Positions 12,120 to 24,177 of a stretch of DNA of 64,000 nt are shown one piece after another. A program made the position numbers and the translations under genes. The notes under the pieces were generated by a model. The model was not told the origin of the DNA. It worked only from the letters and a program-made list of their open reading frames with translations, and did no database searches. The stretch is from Bryoerythrophyllum caledonicum (lineage: Eukaryota > Streptophyta > Bryopsida > Pottiales > Pottiaceae), in the NCBI GenBank assembly GCA_963971425.1, contig OZ020522.1:2702168-2766167 (forward strand), given 5' to 3'. Every line of letters starts with the position of its first letter. The stretch's first letter is position 1.

Positions 12120-14258
12120 TATTGATAATATCGTCCCAAACGATCGATAATAGTCAATCTGTACAACCGAGAAAAGTAGATCTCAGTGTTAAATTATAAA
12201 ACAAACTTCAAGCAGGTCACGAGTACGTCCACTTCAAGGACAATGCTTGGGACAATAATGGACAACGAAATCACTATACAAATCGGAAAACTACAGCATG
12301 ATACTAGAATGCATCACACACACACTTCCAACCAAATATATTCTGCCTATGTACAGTACACTACAGTATAAGTTGATCCAGAGCAGGAGCCGGCAAGAAC
12401 TGAGTTGCACTCTTTTCCAACAAACCCTGCTCTCTTGTGATTTTGAAGTTACTGCGTCTGGAATACAGTACTGTGCAAGTTCAACGCCCTTGCTGACAAA
12501 CAGGACAAGGAAACTTTCTGCAAGTGTGGCCACCGTCTCCGAAGGAGGTCAGAAGTGGAGCTGCCTGGTCATGTACAACTCCACCAATTACTTGATGAGG
12601 CTGAAGCAGTTGCAGCATGACTCGTTGGGAGCGGCCTTGGTTGCAAATGGGGCAGGGGAACCTCTTGCACCGATGCCCGTCACCAAAGCTTGCACTCTCT
12701 GGCGATTCTGACTTCACGTTCAGGAGCTCCACATCGGCGTTCTCAACGCGGTCATTGGTGGTGGTGCTCACGGTGTAGTGCGCCATGACTCCAATCGAAT
12801 GTCGATACTTCAGATTCTGATCTGGAGTTAGTACAGGACCAAATTCAGAGCCTGAGGTGTTGTAGTTCGCTTCTGAAACTTTGAAGTGTGTAGAATTGTG
12901 AGGGGAATGAGTAGAGAGAGTGAAGAAGATGGACACTTGAGATGGATCGAATTGCAAGCTGCGAATGTAATCAAACTCATCCATGGCTTGGGATTTATAG
13001 CAGCAGCAGCAGCAGCTCTCCGATTGTCGGAATTCAGAGACAGACAAACGAGGTTGTCAAGTCCGGGAGCATTTGGCCTCCTCCAATTCTCTCACGGGCT
13101 TCCAAGTACTTCAGATCAGCATTCAGGAGGTTCAGGATGTTTGTGCAGACATTGTGAAGCAAGGGACATACCACCAGAGCGACTCCTCCACCATCGTCAC
13201 TTTGCAAGTGAGCGCAGACAGATGCTGGACTGGCGGTAATATTGTTGCTGGCTACCTGGCCACTCATGAACGATAAGTGTCGGTGGCGAGGTGCATTTCA
13301 AAGTGGGTTAAAACTTGGCTTACAGAGTACCACATACATTGCAATTGGCACCCACCTGATCAGGATGAGGAAGGTACACTGCATGTCGGTAAAGTTTACG
13401 GTTTGCTTCATTACAAAACCACCAGCTCAACTTGCGGTTGAATAACTACTTCCGGGTTTCCTGGGAACAGGGGGTGGATTCCAACTTGCCTGAATTATCA
13501 TCACCAGATTCTACCAACACCATTCTGGAATCTGGAGTCTGTCTGTCTGACTCCAGAACGGGCTCCACAATGCTGTTCACAGAGCTCTGAGTCGGTAATA
13601 CTGTCGTCTCCTCAGTCAGACATCTTAAGAATGTAGCGAGCAAAGTCAGCTCACACCGCCGAATGACGAAACATTTCGATTCCTTCAACTGTTTCTGGTG
13701 AGTCTCTTCCATTAGATCTCGTCATCTAGTTGCCAGCCACTCAGATCCACCAGTGTAGCCAATTTGTCTGAAACTTCGCAACACTTCGCACTGGTTTACC
13801 GACTGGTTATCAATCTCCACATGACAACGAACGTGGAGTCCCACATTCTCTACACTTTCCACCGCAACGAACCAGCAACCTTCACAGGTTCACAAGGTCG
13901 ACCATGACCGCCTCAGTATCACCTAGATATCGCCTAGGTATCACCTGACTCCATATGGAGTGGCGATTACCGACAATGGGCACCAATACGGCGGGAAGTG
14001 AGGCTGCGTCGCCAGAATCGACTCTGTTCCACGAGTCGAGTGGCAAGTGGTCAGAGCTGGTGCAGACAAGCGAAGGTGCACCGCCCTCGCCCAATGTCGC
14101 CGCATCTGCTGTCGTGAGCCGTAGCTGGCGAAGTGTTTGTGAAGGAGTGACGTATGGAGTGGATGGCGGTAATTGACATTCCGATTCATCCCCGCAGACT
14201 CGTTGAGTGGAGGACGCGTGCGGAGGGTGTGTTCCATGTGCACAACGTTATGAGTTTA
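12120..14258 (-). repeat. Three-copy repeat, copy A (inverted relative to B and C)
   Basis: On the minus strand this 2.1-kb segment matches 29292-31440 (copy B) and 40484-42360 (copy C) over both coding-like and non-coding parts. It is the most diverged copy. Near 14258 it matches the 5' side of copy B (both contain GTTGTGCACA near the edge), a part that copy C lacks. No terminal repeats or target duplication were found, so the mode of spread is unknown. It carries the ORF 12481-12786 and an 88-codon ORF at 13446-13712 that is also open in copy C. Confidence 0.85.
12481..12786 (-). CDS. Conserved small protein with two HxC...FPCPxCxQGR motifs, copy A
   Basis: A 101-residue ORF from ATG at 12786. 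It contains an internal duplication: SFGDGHRCKRFPCPICNQGR (residues 33-52) and SFGDGGHTCRKFPCPVCQQG (81-100). The His/Cys spacing HxCx4CxxC suggests a small metal-binding knuckle. I do not recognise the family. Here the frame is also open upstream, joining a peptide that begins MDEFDYIRSLQFD at 12984. In copies B and C a 7-bp difference separates that peptide from this ORF. Within the 101-residue ORF the copies differ only by whole codons, and the stop is shared. That argues it has been translated and selected, though a recent common origin would also keep it open. Confidence 0.5.
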   Translation of the reverse strand: MAHYTVSTTTNDRVENADVELLNVKSESPESASFGDGHRCKRFPCPICNQGRSQRVMLQLLQPHQVIGGVVHDQAAPLLTSFGDGGHTCRKFPCPVCQQGR

Positions 14259-14793
14259 TGGTGTTCATAGTTAAGGTAGAAACACGAATTTTTAACCATT
14301 TAAGTGATTGAGGTACAATAGTCATGAATCAGGAGCAGAAGGAAAATTAACGTCTAACGGTAGACTAAGAATTATGAGGAATGGAAGTATTCTGAAAATA
14401 ACTAAGGAAGTTGTTGGGGAAATTATATCTTTGTCTAAACCAACACTTTCCCAATTTCTCAATTGAGGAATTAATGACTGTTCATGGTACAATGGTAGGA
14501 AAGGCTCTCTCATTCTTCCAGGGATTATGCTTTTCACTCTCCCTGTAGTGATAGCATACAAAACAATTACCTTTGAACACAAAACGTTGGCCTGGCAGTC
14601 TATTTATGCAGCGCTCATTTCATGTCCAAATATGTTCATTGTTCTATAGTAACCATGCATCATCCCTTCCATACTCGTTAAATTTTCCTGTAATAGAAAA
14701 TTTTAAAAATTTATTGAAGAAGAGTGTTGTACAAATTGATTCTCTATCTACTATCAAAGAATATTCTATCAAGAATAATTTAAAAGTAGCGTA

Positions 14794-17700
14794 TTACTTG
14801 GCGCTTTTCGTCAACAGCTTCTGGTTTTCGTTTTCCAGGGACTCCCATTCCCGTTCCAGAGCAGCTTTCCTCTGTTCAATGGCTTCCTTCCTCTTGAAGA
14901 TGTCCATAGCCTTGCCCGCATCAGCGCCCGCCTCCAGCATCTCCCGGTCCAGACTCTCCAGCACGATCTCCGCCTTCTCTATCAGCTGCATATTCTTCTT
15001 GATCTGAGACTGAATCTGCACAAACACATGATAGATTATAGGAGACGGTCACAGGAATAGTATCCTCTACCGTAAGAACCTTAAAGGCAAAGTGAGAGCA
15101 ATTTGATATAACAATGCTTACCATGTGGACTCTCTTGGGATCAGGAGCCGCAGCAGGCTTCACATGTGCACTTCCACCGTAGCTTTTGGCGGGTTTCACA
15201 GAAGTTGAGGCTGCTTGCTTCTTTCCCTTTTGAGATGCAGCTTGAGGCTTGCTACCCTTTTGTGGAGTGCGCAGATCATCACCGTCTATGCATAGGCTCA
15301 CTGTGACGTTTCCATTCAAGTCCACTCTAGCTATGTGTGTGGGCTTCATCGCTTCACAAAACTCAATGTCGTGGGAAATCGCAACCATTGCGCCTGCACA
15401 AAACACATATTTCAGCATCCCAGACATTAAATATGCCAAGTTGTGTGAAAAGTCGCCCGAAGTTTGAAATCAGCTCTAAATAGTCCTAAATTAATCTAAA
15501 ATCAGCTCAAAGGAAAGACAGGCGGCTAAAACTTTTAGTATCTCTCGCGAAACTTTCTTCGCTCAAAGACGGCTACAACTACACTTTGACTTGAGTGAGA
15601 CCAAAGCACTTAAATGAGGGATAGACCTCCGAGCTCTTCTGATAATCTAAAAACTATTTAGAGTGAGAAAAAGAGTAGTCTAAAGAGGAGGTATCTAATT
15701 GAAAATTTGGGTGACTTGAGAACGAGCTCGAATGTCAATGATGGTTACCTGTAAATTGGCTCAAACACTTGGCCAAGGCCATGGCCGAGGGACGGTCAAG
15801 ATGGTTGCTGGCTTCGTCCAGCATGAGGCAGTTGTATGGCCGCAGCATGAACACGCCCAAAGCTGCTCTCGCCTTCTCTCCACCTGAATCATTTAGTCAC
15901 AGTCAGAGAAGATCATAAACAGTGACCTCAGAAAGAAGACTCCACTAAATTCAAAATTAAGAAAACTCCACTAAACAACGCTCACCAGAGAGGGCACTGA
16001 TGGGTCGAAGGGCAGCTTCTCCTGTGAGACCAAGAGCACCAAGTGCAGACCGGGCCATTTCGTCTGTGATGCTGATATCTTTCTCTCTTGCTTCCTAAAT
16101 ATCAATACATCAACATACATGAGTTACCATCAACAGTAAGATGACCCCACTAAACGACACCTCTGAACCTGAATCTTCCGATTTAAATCCTCGATGTAGC
16201 AAAAAAATCACATTCTATTAATTTCACCCCAAGAATTTTAGGGGAAAAAAGAAAAATCCACAACTAGGTGAAAGTGGGTTGAAAATTATAAAATCAAGTC
16301 CCTAGGACTGGGATAAAATAGAATCGGCATCTCAATATTTACCTGCAGGACAAAGTTGAGAGCTGAGAGGTGTCCGGGAAGATCCTGTGCCAAGTCTTGA
16401 GTGAAGACACCGATCTCCACTCCATCACCGACTTCGCGAGACCCAGAGAGCACGCCACCTCTGCCCGCCATGGCTCGCATGAGCGTGCTCTTCCCAGCGC
16501 CATTTGGCCCCAGAATCACCAGACGCATGCCGATCTCAAGCTTGATGTCCACATTGTGCAGCATCGGTGCACTCTCATCCCATCCTATCTCCACCTTCTT
16601 CATGCGAAGTGCCTCTCTCTGACAGGGCGGCGCCTTCGGAAAGTACATCTTCACCGTGCGTCTGTCGCCAGTCCCTGGACCCGAATCTGCAATTAATCAT
16701 GAAGTTGTTTATATTGAGACCACCAAGCTCTTGTACTGATCTAATAACTATTTAGAGAGTAGTCAAAAGAGGGGGTATTGATAGTACTGCACCTTCTGGA
16801 GGAGCCTCATCAGGCATTTCTTGCCTGATCTTCTCGATCATCTTCTTCCTGGAGTTTGCAGCTGACGCCTTGGTTGCCTTGGCACCAAACCGGTCCACAA
16901 ACACCTGCAACCTCTCAATTTCGGCTTGCTTCGCTTTGTAGGCTTGCACGGCTTGCAGCTGTCGTGCAGCTCGCGCTCTCAGGAAACTGGAGTAGTTCCC
17001 AACGTAATGGTGCAATTGGCCTCCAGTGATCTGAACAACAGAGCTCATTAATGAGCTCATTACCTCACAAGCACATGAAACATGACCTACAAGAGCAAGA
17101 AAGTACCTCAGCGATGTGGTTGCATGATTTTTCGATGAACTCCTGCTCGTGGCTGACTAGAACCACAGCAGCCGTTACTCCTGTCAAGTACCTGCCCAAC
17201 CATTCCTGCCAAACACAAAAAAAGAGAACATAAGACTCAATAATTCGTAAATTCGACCAAAGTTTCGATAAGATGTACTCTTTCCTCACTCTGAATAGTT
17301 ATCAAATCCATAGAAGCGTTTGATGGTCTCTAAAATCAAATCAAAGTACAGTCAACCAGTGAAAAATAAGTTTCTACCACGAATATTAGCCGCGTCTCTC
17401 TCCGTTGACCTGATTCTAAATCGATTGAGAACTACTTGAACCTATTCAAAGAGAGGCTATCTTACTCAAACTTTGGGTGACTTCATAAACAAATTTTCAA
17501 CCAAGTATATATATGTTTCGTGACTACAATATTGAAGATTACAAATTCACTCTGAGCACTTTGAAGTGAGGATAGAGATGCGAGTGAGTAAACCTTGGCC
17601 TTGGTGTCGAGATGATTGGTGGGCTCGTCCAGCAGAAGCAAGGACTTGCCCATGTGAGAACGCTGCTCCAGCAACAAGCGCGCCAACGCAATGCGCATCT

Positions 17701-18901
17701 GCCATCCTCCAGAGAAATCGGAACACGCTCTGTCCCAATCTTCCTGCTGAAATCCGAGCCCGTTCAACACCCTAACAATGGAAAGAATCCAACAGCAAGG
17801 TCATTAAACCGTTCACAGATTGATTATCTGATGAGGAACCTGACACCTCGAAATTCTAATGCAAGACATGTTCCATACGAAAATTATCTGATGCGGAACC
17901 TCACACCTACAAAGTTGAGGGTGTAGCGATGGGAAAAGAGGAAATTGAGGACAAATTCCTCACCCAGCGATCATCTCATCGACGCGGTATCCGTCAGTGG
18001 CCTCGACCTGCTCCTGCGCACTCGCAAGGCGCGCAATGGCGCCCTCCTCGCCGCGCTCCACCGCCTTCTCCGCCGCCTCCATCTCCTCGAGCGCCGCGTT
18101 GATCGCCACCATGCGCGACCTCGCCTCGTCCCACACGGTGCGCGTCGACCCCGACACCGCCCTGCAGACAGACGACGAAAGCAGCAATTCATCACAACCC
18201 AGTTCACGCAGGGCGATGAAATTATGCAAGAAATAAGGGTAGTGACGTCTGTCTTCTTACGTTTGTTCTAAGTAGGCGAGCTCCGTGTCGAGAGACAAGG
18301 CGACGTAGCCATTGAAGTCGCCGCGGCCCACGAGCGCGCGCAGCAGCGTGGATTTCCCGCATCCATTCACGCCCACCAGGCCCGTTCGTTGTCCAGGAAG
18401 CAGGCGCCATGTCGCGCCTGTCAGCAAGTCGCGCCCTCCAGCGCTCAATGTCACATTCTCCAGCACGAGCACCTGCACTCGAACCGCAAAAAACTCAAGA
18501 AAAACTCTCAAACTTAGAAAAAAAATCCCTCGAAACTCAGACTAAGACCTCGAAAACCCACAAAATTCTCGTTGCGAAAGGGCGAGAAAACGTACTGCGC
18601 CCGCGGTGTTGGCTGCGCGGACGATGGATGCTTTGGCAGGACCAGCAGCAGCAGGAGGCGCGTCAACCGAAGAAGCTCTAGCGGAGACAACGCGCGGGAG
18701 GACGGGCTTCGCGTCGCCCACAGACGACACGGCCACTGAATCGCCCCACAACGCTGAGGAGGCGCTCTGGAGCTTCAACGCACCATGATGCGCAGCAGCT
18801 CCGGAAACGCTCACGACGCCTGCTGGCTTGAAAACTCTTGCGGATATCCCTGCAGCTGCCGCAGAAGCACAACCCAACGCTGCGGCCTCCATCTCTCGCA
18901 A
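14794..18901 (-). CDS. ABC-F family ATPase, probably plastid-targeted (11 exons)
   Basis: Soluble twin-ATPase ABC-F proteins act on ribosomes in translation rather than in transport. Exons, 5' to 3' on the minus strand: 18901-18596, 18472-18261, 18161-17964, 17771-17594, 17205-17107, 17030-16793, 16686-16343, 16094-15986, 15883-15749, 15393-15122, 15015-14794. All junctions are GT-AG and the total is 2313 nt (770 residues). Exon 1 is an Ala/Ser/Val-rich transit-like leader. First ATPase: Walker [10 protein letters not shown] (136-144), signature FSGGW (258-262), Walker [13 protein letters not shown] (to 294), H-loop in VLVSHEQ. Second: GPNGAGKST (470-478), LSGGEKAR (560-567), Walker [12 protein letters not shown] (to 591), H-loop AISHD. 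Thus the usual DEPT reads DEAS. The last exon is a predicted coiled coil. It resembles the Arabidopsis ABCF5 type in layout but orthology is not proven. It is divergent from the ABC1K gene, 716 bp apart. Confidence 0.93.
15450..15717 (-). repeat. Intronic MITE (GTCACCCAAA family), ABC-F intron 9
   Basis: Ends are GTCGCCCGAAGTTT and AAATTTGGGTGAC, an imperfect terminal inverted repeat. It shares CACTCTAAATAG, AAGTCAAAGT and TTTGAGCTGATTTTAG with the copies at 17253, 21251 and 22395. It lies between exons 9 and 10. Confidence 0.75.
16700..16790 (-). repeat. Partial intronic MITE (same family), ABC-F intron 6
   Basis: Contains GAGACCACCAAGCTCTT, CTATTTAGAG and AGTAGTCAAAAGAGGGGGTA, matching one arm of the family. 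The outer end GGGTGAC is missing, and the fragment stops at the exon 6 donor (16792/16793). Confidence 0.6.
17253..17485 (+). repeat. Intronic MITE (same family), ABC-F intron 4
   Basis: Starts GACCAAAGTTTCGATAAGAT and ends AAACTTTGGGTGACTTC, in the antisense orientation relative to the gene. Contains TTAGCCGCG and GACCTGATTCTAAATCG as in other copies. Confidence 0.7.
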
Positions 18902-19617
18902 ACGACGCCGCCCAAACTAGCTCCTCAAAACCCAAACCGCGCTGCAACCATCCTCCAATTCTCGCTCTGAGGTGAACTCGCCAGACAGTTGACACACTTT
19001 GCAGCCAATTGCGAGCAAGTGTTTTGTAAACTGAGCGTTCGTCATCCGTTTAGGGGCGCCAGAGGGGCCACGTTGAGTATCCTCATCTGTTCATCTGAGC
19101 CGCAAACTTCATCCCAGCTGCTCAGGCCACAAGCTCGCTCGAGAGCTCGCGACCTCGAGTCGATGGACGCAGCTTTTTGCCTCCCAATCCATGCTCAGAA
19201 TTTAGGATCAAGCGCAAAATTCTCAGGAATTTCTTAATTTGAGCGTGATTCTATGTCCGCTGCGTTAGGGCGGGTATGGCGCGGGTCTTGCGATCTCACG
19301 GGCTTCCGGTTCACAGAAGGCCACGAAGTTGAGCTCGCGTTGTGGGTCCGAGCCTTCAATTCGCGGTGACATTTGCGGATATTTCTGCTGTCGGCTTCCG
19401 ATTCAGGTGCAATTCGAGGTTTCTGAGGCTTTTGGAGTTGAATTTCGCATCGTGCGTCTTGAGAGTTTGGTTCGCTTCCTCTTTGATTGGTGAGATCAGA
19501 TTTTTCTAAGTTCTGGCAGGTTTAGTTTGTGGGGAGTGAAGCATTTTAGGTCATCTTTCTGAACTTGCAGCATACCCTTTGCGGTTGCAGATTCTTGGAG
19601 CACATTGTGCATCAAGG
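18902..19617. promoter_or_regulatory. Divergent intergenic region between ABC-F and ABC1K
   Basis: 716 bp separate the two start codons, and the genes point away from each other. The span must hold both promoters and 5' leaders, which could allow shared control of two plastid-type genes. It is GC-moderate with no TATA box I would call. A pyrimidine/TTG-rich stretch precedes the ABC1K ATG. Confidence 0.5.
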
Positions 19618-20481
19618 ATGACGGCCAGTAGTAGCGCCACATTGATGTCACTGCGGCTGCCATCATCTTCAATATTTGGTCAGGTCTGTATTATTCTCGA
19701 ACCGTAATAACACCTCTGATGTCAAGGTTTGCAATCTAGCGTCTGATGATGTACAGTTTTCTGGGCTTTCAGGAGAAGCATCATGGTGGATATGGCGTTC
19801 AAGTGGCGCCCGGAAAGCTGTCTGTGCGAGCTCGGTCTGCTTCCACAATTTCCTCACAAGGCGCAGACGCCAGGCGAAATTCAGGTCTGTGGCGCCAAAC
19901 TAGGGTTTATTGACGTTACGACCTGGTTTCTTATTTACAGCTCTGACGTGTGTGTGTTCTGCATCAGATAGAGTGAAGGAGCTGAACAAATTGTTGGAAG
20001 ATGTGGCGAAGATTGCAGTGAGCACTGGGCCTCGAGGTGCCATTCGCTTCGCTCAGGGCGTGGAAGCGTTTGTCACTGTGGGCGGCGAGTATCTATTTCA
20101 GCTCCTCAGAGTATGTCATGTTTTCTACACTGATTTCATGTAAAACATTGTATGCTACTCCGATACATCTTGTTATCTTATTCGCATGGATGTTGATTGC
20201 AGAATCCGGAAGCTTCAACTGCTGGGAGTGTCGTTCCGGGCCTTCGTCTGAGTCCGCCTGGGCCTGCGGAGCTTCGGAAACTGTTTGAGAAGCTTGGCGC
20301 AACCTACATCAAGCTGGGCCAGGTTTGATTTCTAATGGACACTTTACTTCTTTTATGTTTTTCATTACTTAAACTCGGTACTGTTATGTTTGTTTTTGAA
20401 GTTCTGGTTGTTTTTGGACTAGTTGCTCATATCAAAGCCAGATGGAAATTTTGATAAGCTAACCCCTCTTTTTTTCCGTTT

Positions 20482-20534
<53 letters not shown>

Positions 20535-23500
20535 CAGTTCTTTGAGGAGAGAAAAGTGGCTATTATGCATCAGGGTTGATCTCATACAAACTCTTTCTTC
20601 ACTCTCAAAGATGGCTAAAACTACTTTGACTTGAGTTTAGAGACCACCAAGCTCTTCAGTGCAGGATATGATTATCAAGCTCTAACACCTATTTAGAGTG
20701 AGGAAAGAGTAGTAAAAAGAGGGGGTATGCCATTGAAAGTTTGGGTGACTTTACAAGTAACTCTATTATTGTGTTATTCGCAGTGTTTTTGCGGATTCAC
20801 GGTTTGTGTTTTTTGGTGCAGTTGATTGCATCAGCGCCAACGTTGTTTCCAGCTGAGTACGTGAAAGAGTTTCAAAGTTGCCTTGACCAGACGCCACCGG
20901 TGCCATTTGAAGACATCAAAGCGATCATTCGGAAAGAGTTGGGGCGTCCTTTAGAGGAAGTATACGACTTTGTTGACCCGAAGCCTCTTGCTTCTGCATC
21001 CATAGCTCAGGTAATGCCACCAAAACAACGTTACCTGGAAGTAGTTAGTCCACGGAAATAGAGTTTATATTAGAAGAGGAAGAGATTAATGCGTTCAATG
21101 CTCTCTTCAAAGATAAGCTAAAATAAACAGTAGTTGTGTCAGGGAGCATTAATCTTGTGGTAACATGACTTTCTCCCGTAGCTGCTCTTGACTATTCATG
21201 AGTTCTCCAATTCTTAAGTTTATGAATAACTTCATTTGAGTTATTTCCAAAGTCACCCAAAGCTTCAAACAGATACCCCTTTTTTTATTTTTCATACTAC
21301 CATTTTTTCGCTATTAGATCAATAGGAGAGCTTGGGTGGTCTCTGAACTCAAGTTACAAGTAGTATTAGCCGCCTTTGAGAATGCTGGAGAGGTCATGTT
21401 GTACCATGAATCTTACCCTCCTTTTTTTCCTATTTAGCTGATTTTAATTATACTAACGAGAGAAGAGGTCAAACTTATGGTATCTTTGCTTCACTTTACA
21501 AATAACTTCAAAAATAACCAATATCAAATCTGGACCAGATCTTTTGTACAGTAGACACACGCTCTGTACGTATGAATTGGTATCTAACATGTCTTTCTAA
21601 GCCAGGTTCATGCGGCTAGATTGAGAGGAAGCCAGAAGGACGTGGTGATCAAAGTGCTGAAGCCAGGAGTGGAAGACGTCCTGACAACCGACCTCAACTT
21701 CCTGTACGTCACAGCCCGCGTTTTGGAGTTTCTAAACCCACAGCTCGCCCGGACGTCCCTGGTGGCGATTCTGGGGGACATCAGGGCGTCCATGCTGGAA
21801 GAGGTGGACTTCCGGAAGGAGGCGCTCAACATCGAGTCATTTCGGAGCTACGTCGACTCTCTGGGGCTCTCCAACCAGGCCACCGCGCCTTCCGTGTACC
21901 GCCATTGCAGCACCGAGCGCGTGCTCACCATGGAGCGTCTCTATGGTGTTCCTCTCACGGATCTCGACTCCATCCGCTCCATTGTGCCCAATCCGGAAAC
22001 TACCTTGATTACTGCCCTCAACGTCTGGTCAGTGGTCTTATATGTTGGTCTCTTGTCCGTTTTTTGGTGGTTTGTGTATTGCTTACTTCGATAATTGCCC
22101 TTGCCAACGCCTGGTCTTATGTTTCGGTCTCTTGTCTTTTTTCTGTGGTTTGTAGATTGCTTGGTGAGACTGAATCAAGTTCTGTTTGTGTTTATAGTCT
22201 TGTGACGGACGTCTATTCATTTGCAGGTTTGGGAGCTTGTTGGCATGTGAAACGTTCCACGCTGATGTCCATGCTGGAAACTTGCTGGTCCTCCGAGATG
22301 GGCGCGTTGGCTTTATTGACTTTGGTGAGTATTTCTATTCCAAAATTCTGGCATGTAGCAGCGGAATAATTGTGAAAGTAGAAGTTGTATGTAACGTCAC
22401 CCAATTTTTTAATAACATACCCTTTCTTTTTACTACTTTTCCCTCACTCTAAATAGTTGTTTGATCAATAGAAGAGCTTGGTGGCCATTCGATCAAGTAT
22501 GAAAGAACTTGGTGGTCTCTAAACTTAAGTCAAAGTAGATTTAGCCATCACTTAGAGAAAGAGTTTCCATGAGATACTCTGATGACTATTAGCCGCCCTT
22601 CTCTCCTTTGAGCTGATTTTAGCTTAATAAACTATTTGATATTCAAAATGAAAAAGATGGAGTATCTTTTTTAAACTTTGGGTGGCTTTACTAATTCCTC
22701 AATTGAAAGCATTTGAATATCATAATCTGAAGGTTACACTGTTCGGACGTGCTTGTCTTACATAGGTTGCAGCTGCTCTGGATAAGTTTCACTTGGATCT
22801 AATAATAGCCTTGTTGGTGGATCAGGCATAGTTGGGAGGATATCGCCATCTACTTGGGTAGCAGTGGAGACGTTTTTAACGTCCATTGGAAGCGGCCAAT
22901 ACAACGCAATGGCAGCCGCTTTGGTGCAGATGGGTGCAGCTGACTCTGCTGTAGATACAGCCAGCTTTGCAAGGGACTTGGAAAAGATCTTCACAGCTGT
23001 GCAGGTATTTTTACCTTCGAAAGTATGAAACGTACATATACTAGCCAGGAATGCCTAACCCTTTAGTGCCCATTGTCAAAGCTCACTAAACCTCGAATGA
23101 ATCACTGGAAACCTCCAATAAGGGGTTGAATCATCTACCAATGGAAAAATAAAGTTTGGGGTAGTTTGGATACACATAAGAAGTTTGAAGCGCCATTTGT
23201 TATTTTTAGTGTGGGCAGTGAAGAGGCCACTCGCATCCTCTCCAAAACATTCGCTAGAAATCTTGCTATTGACTTTTGCTTTGCAAGACAATCCACCTGA
23301 TTAAAGCTTGCTGTGGCTTCAGGACCTTGATTCCAATGTGATAATCTCAACCACTGGAGGACCGCAAAGCGCCACCATAGCTGCATCGTTAGCAATGGAC
23401 GAGCAGCAAGTGAATAACCTTCTGCTTGATGTGGTATGCATTTTCTAGACTTTATTAGTGGATGTGAATATCTTAAATGGCAGCAGTGAGTTTTGAGAAT

Positions 23501-23742
23501 TCAACACTAGTGTTATCTAGTCTGAGAAATCAATTATCTGAGTGCAGGTGCGTGTGAGTGAGGACTACGGGCTCAAGTTTCCGAGAGAATTTGGGCTCCT
23601 TCTGAAGCAGCTCCTCTACTTCGACCGCTACACCAAGTTGCTTGCGCCCACCTTGAATGTGCTAGAGGACGATCGCATTCGACTCGGTAACCGGCCCTCC
23701 TTCGGGGACTCTCCTTACAACTCTCGGATGTCTGGCTTCTGA
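19618..23742 (+). CDS. ABC1K (UbiB/ADCK-like) atypical protein kinase, probably plastid (10 exons)
   Basis: ABC1 kinases regulate prenylquinone metabolism; many plant members sit in plastoglobules or plastid membranes. Exons: 19618-19683, 19773-19884, 19968-20110, 20203-20322, 20822-21010, 21606-22027, 22227-22324, 22826-23004, 23323-23433, 23548-23742. All are GT-AG and total 1635 nt (544 residues). The Ser/Arg-rich N-terminus fits a transit peptide. Family hallmarks: KLGQ (144-147) replacing the usual glycine loop cover, Ala-rich ASASIAQ (204-210), VVIK with Lys226, LEEVDF (274-279), [11 protein letters not shown] (361-371) and IDFG (381-384). The C-terminal region ends [20 protein letters not shown] plus a tail. 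Length fits the family. No disabling change is seen. The member within the ABC1K set cannot be named from motifs alone. Confidence 0.93.
20484..20534. repeat. (AAT)n microsatellite in ABC1K intron 4
   Basis: About 17 uninterrupted AAT/ATA units. It follows a T-rich stretch. Confidence 0.95.
20580..20755 (-). repeat. Intronic MITE (GTCACCCAAA family), ABC1K intron 4
   Basis: Right end reads GAAAGTTTGGGTGACTTTAC; internal CACCAAGCTCTTC, CTATTTAGAGTGAGG and GTAGTAAAAAGAGGGGGTAT match the family. The left arm is shortened. Confidence 0.7.
21251..21510 (+). repeat. Intronic MITE (same family), ABC1K intron 5
   Basis: Starts AGTCACCCAAAGCTTCAAAC then GATACCCC. Contains AGAGCTTGGGTGGTCTCT and TTTAGCTGATTTTAA. 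The right end is eroded. Confidence 0.65.
22395..22690 (+). repeat. Intronic MITE (same family), ABC1K intron 7
   Basis: The best full-length copy: left CGTCACCCAATTTTTTAATA, right TTTTTTAAACTTTGGGTGGC. Internal CACTCTAAATAG, AAGTCAAAGTAG and CTTTGAGCTGATTTTAG are shared with the ABC-F intron 9 copy. Confidence 0.75.
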
Positions 23743-23953
23743 GATGTACTGTACATGCCACAGGAAGCTGAAACCAACACATGTATTGTACTGTATATTC
23801 ACTGAGAAGGTGCCTCTTTCCCTTCCTTTTAACTGATTGTATTTTTATAATTATGAAAGTTTCTTATTGTACAGGGGTGGTGTATGTTGGCTTGGTATTC
23901 ACAATGCATTAGACATTTAGTTGTATGAATTTGGGGCGGAGTTGTTATTATTA

Positions 23954-24177
23954 ACTACACTAACGATCACATTTAGTGTATGTCACGCTGATTGGTTTAT
24001 AGATGCTTTAACTTTTTACTTTTGGTGAATATTTTTACCGGCAATGTTTACAATCATCGGCCTCTTTGGGTAGCATAGGTAGTTGTGCTCTTAGTAAAAT
24101 ACTCATTAAAGGTAAAAAGTTATAGCATTTGTAAATCAATTAGTGCGACATACACTAAATGTGATCTTTAGTGTAGT
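23954..24177. mobile_element. MITE with long terminal inverted repeats (ACTACACTAA family)
   Basis: Left end ACTACACTAACGATCACATT and the reverse complement of the right end ACTACACTAAAGATCACATT agree over about 65-85 bp with few mismatches. The element is 224 bp with no coding capacity. No clear target duplication is visible. Related pieces are at 31505-31703 and 48537-49830. It lies 211 bp downstream of the ABC1K stop. Confidence 0.85.

Noticed and set aside
13446-13712. An 88-codon frame in copies A and C with CLTEETTVLPTQS
   Set aside because: It is disrupted in copy B and its likeness to a kinase C-terminus is weak, so it is not listed as a gene.
17945-18545. Several open frames on the plus strand opposite ABC-F exons 1-3
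   Set aside because: They are antisense shadows of GC-rich exons; the minus-strand model has matching splice sites and full domains.
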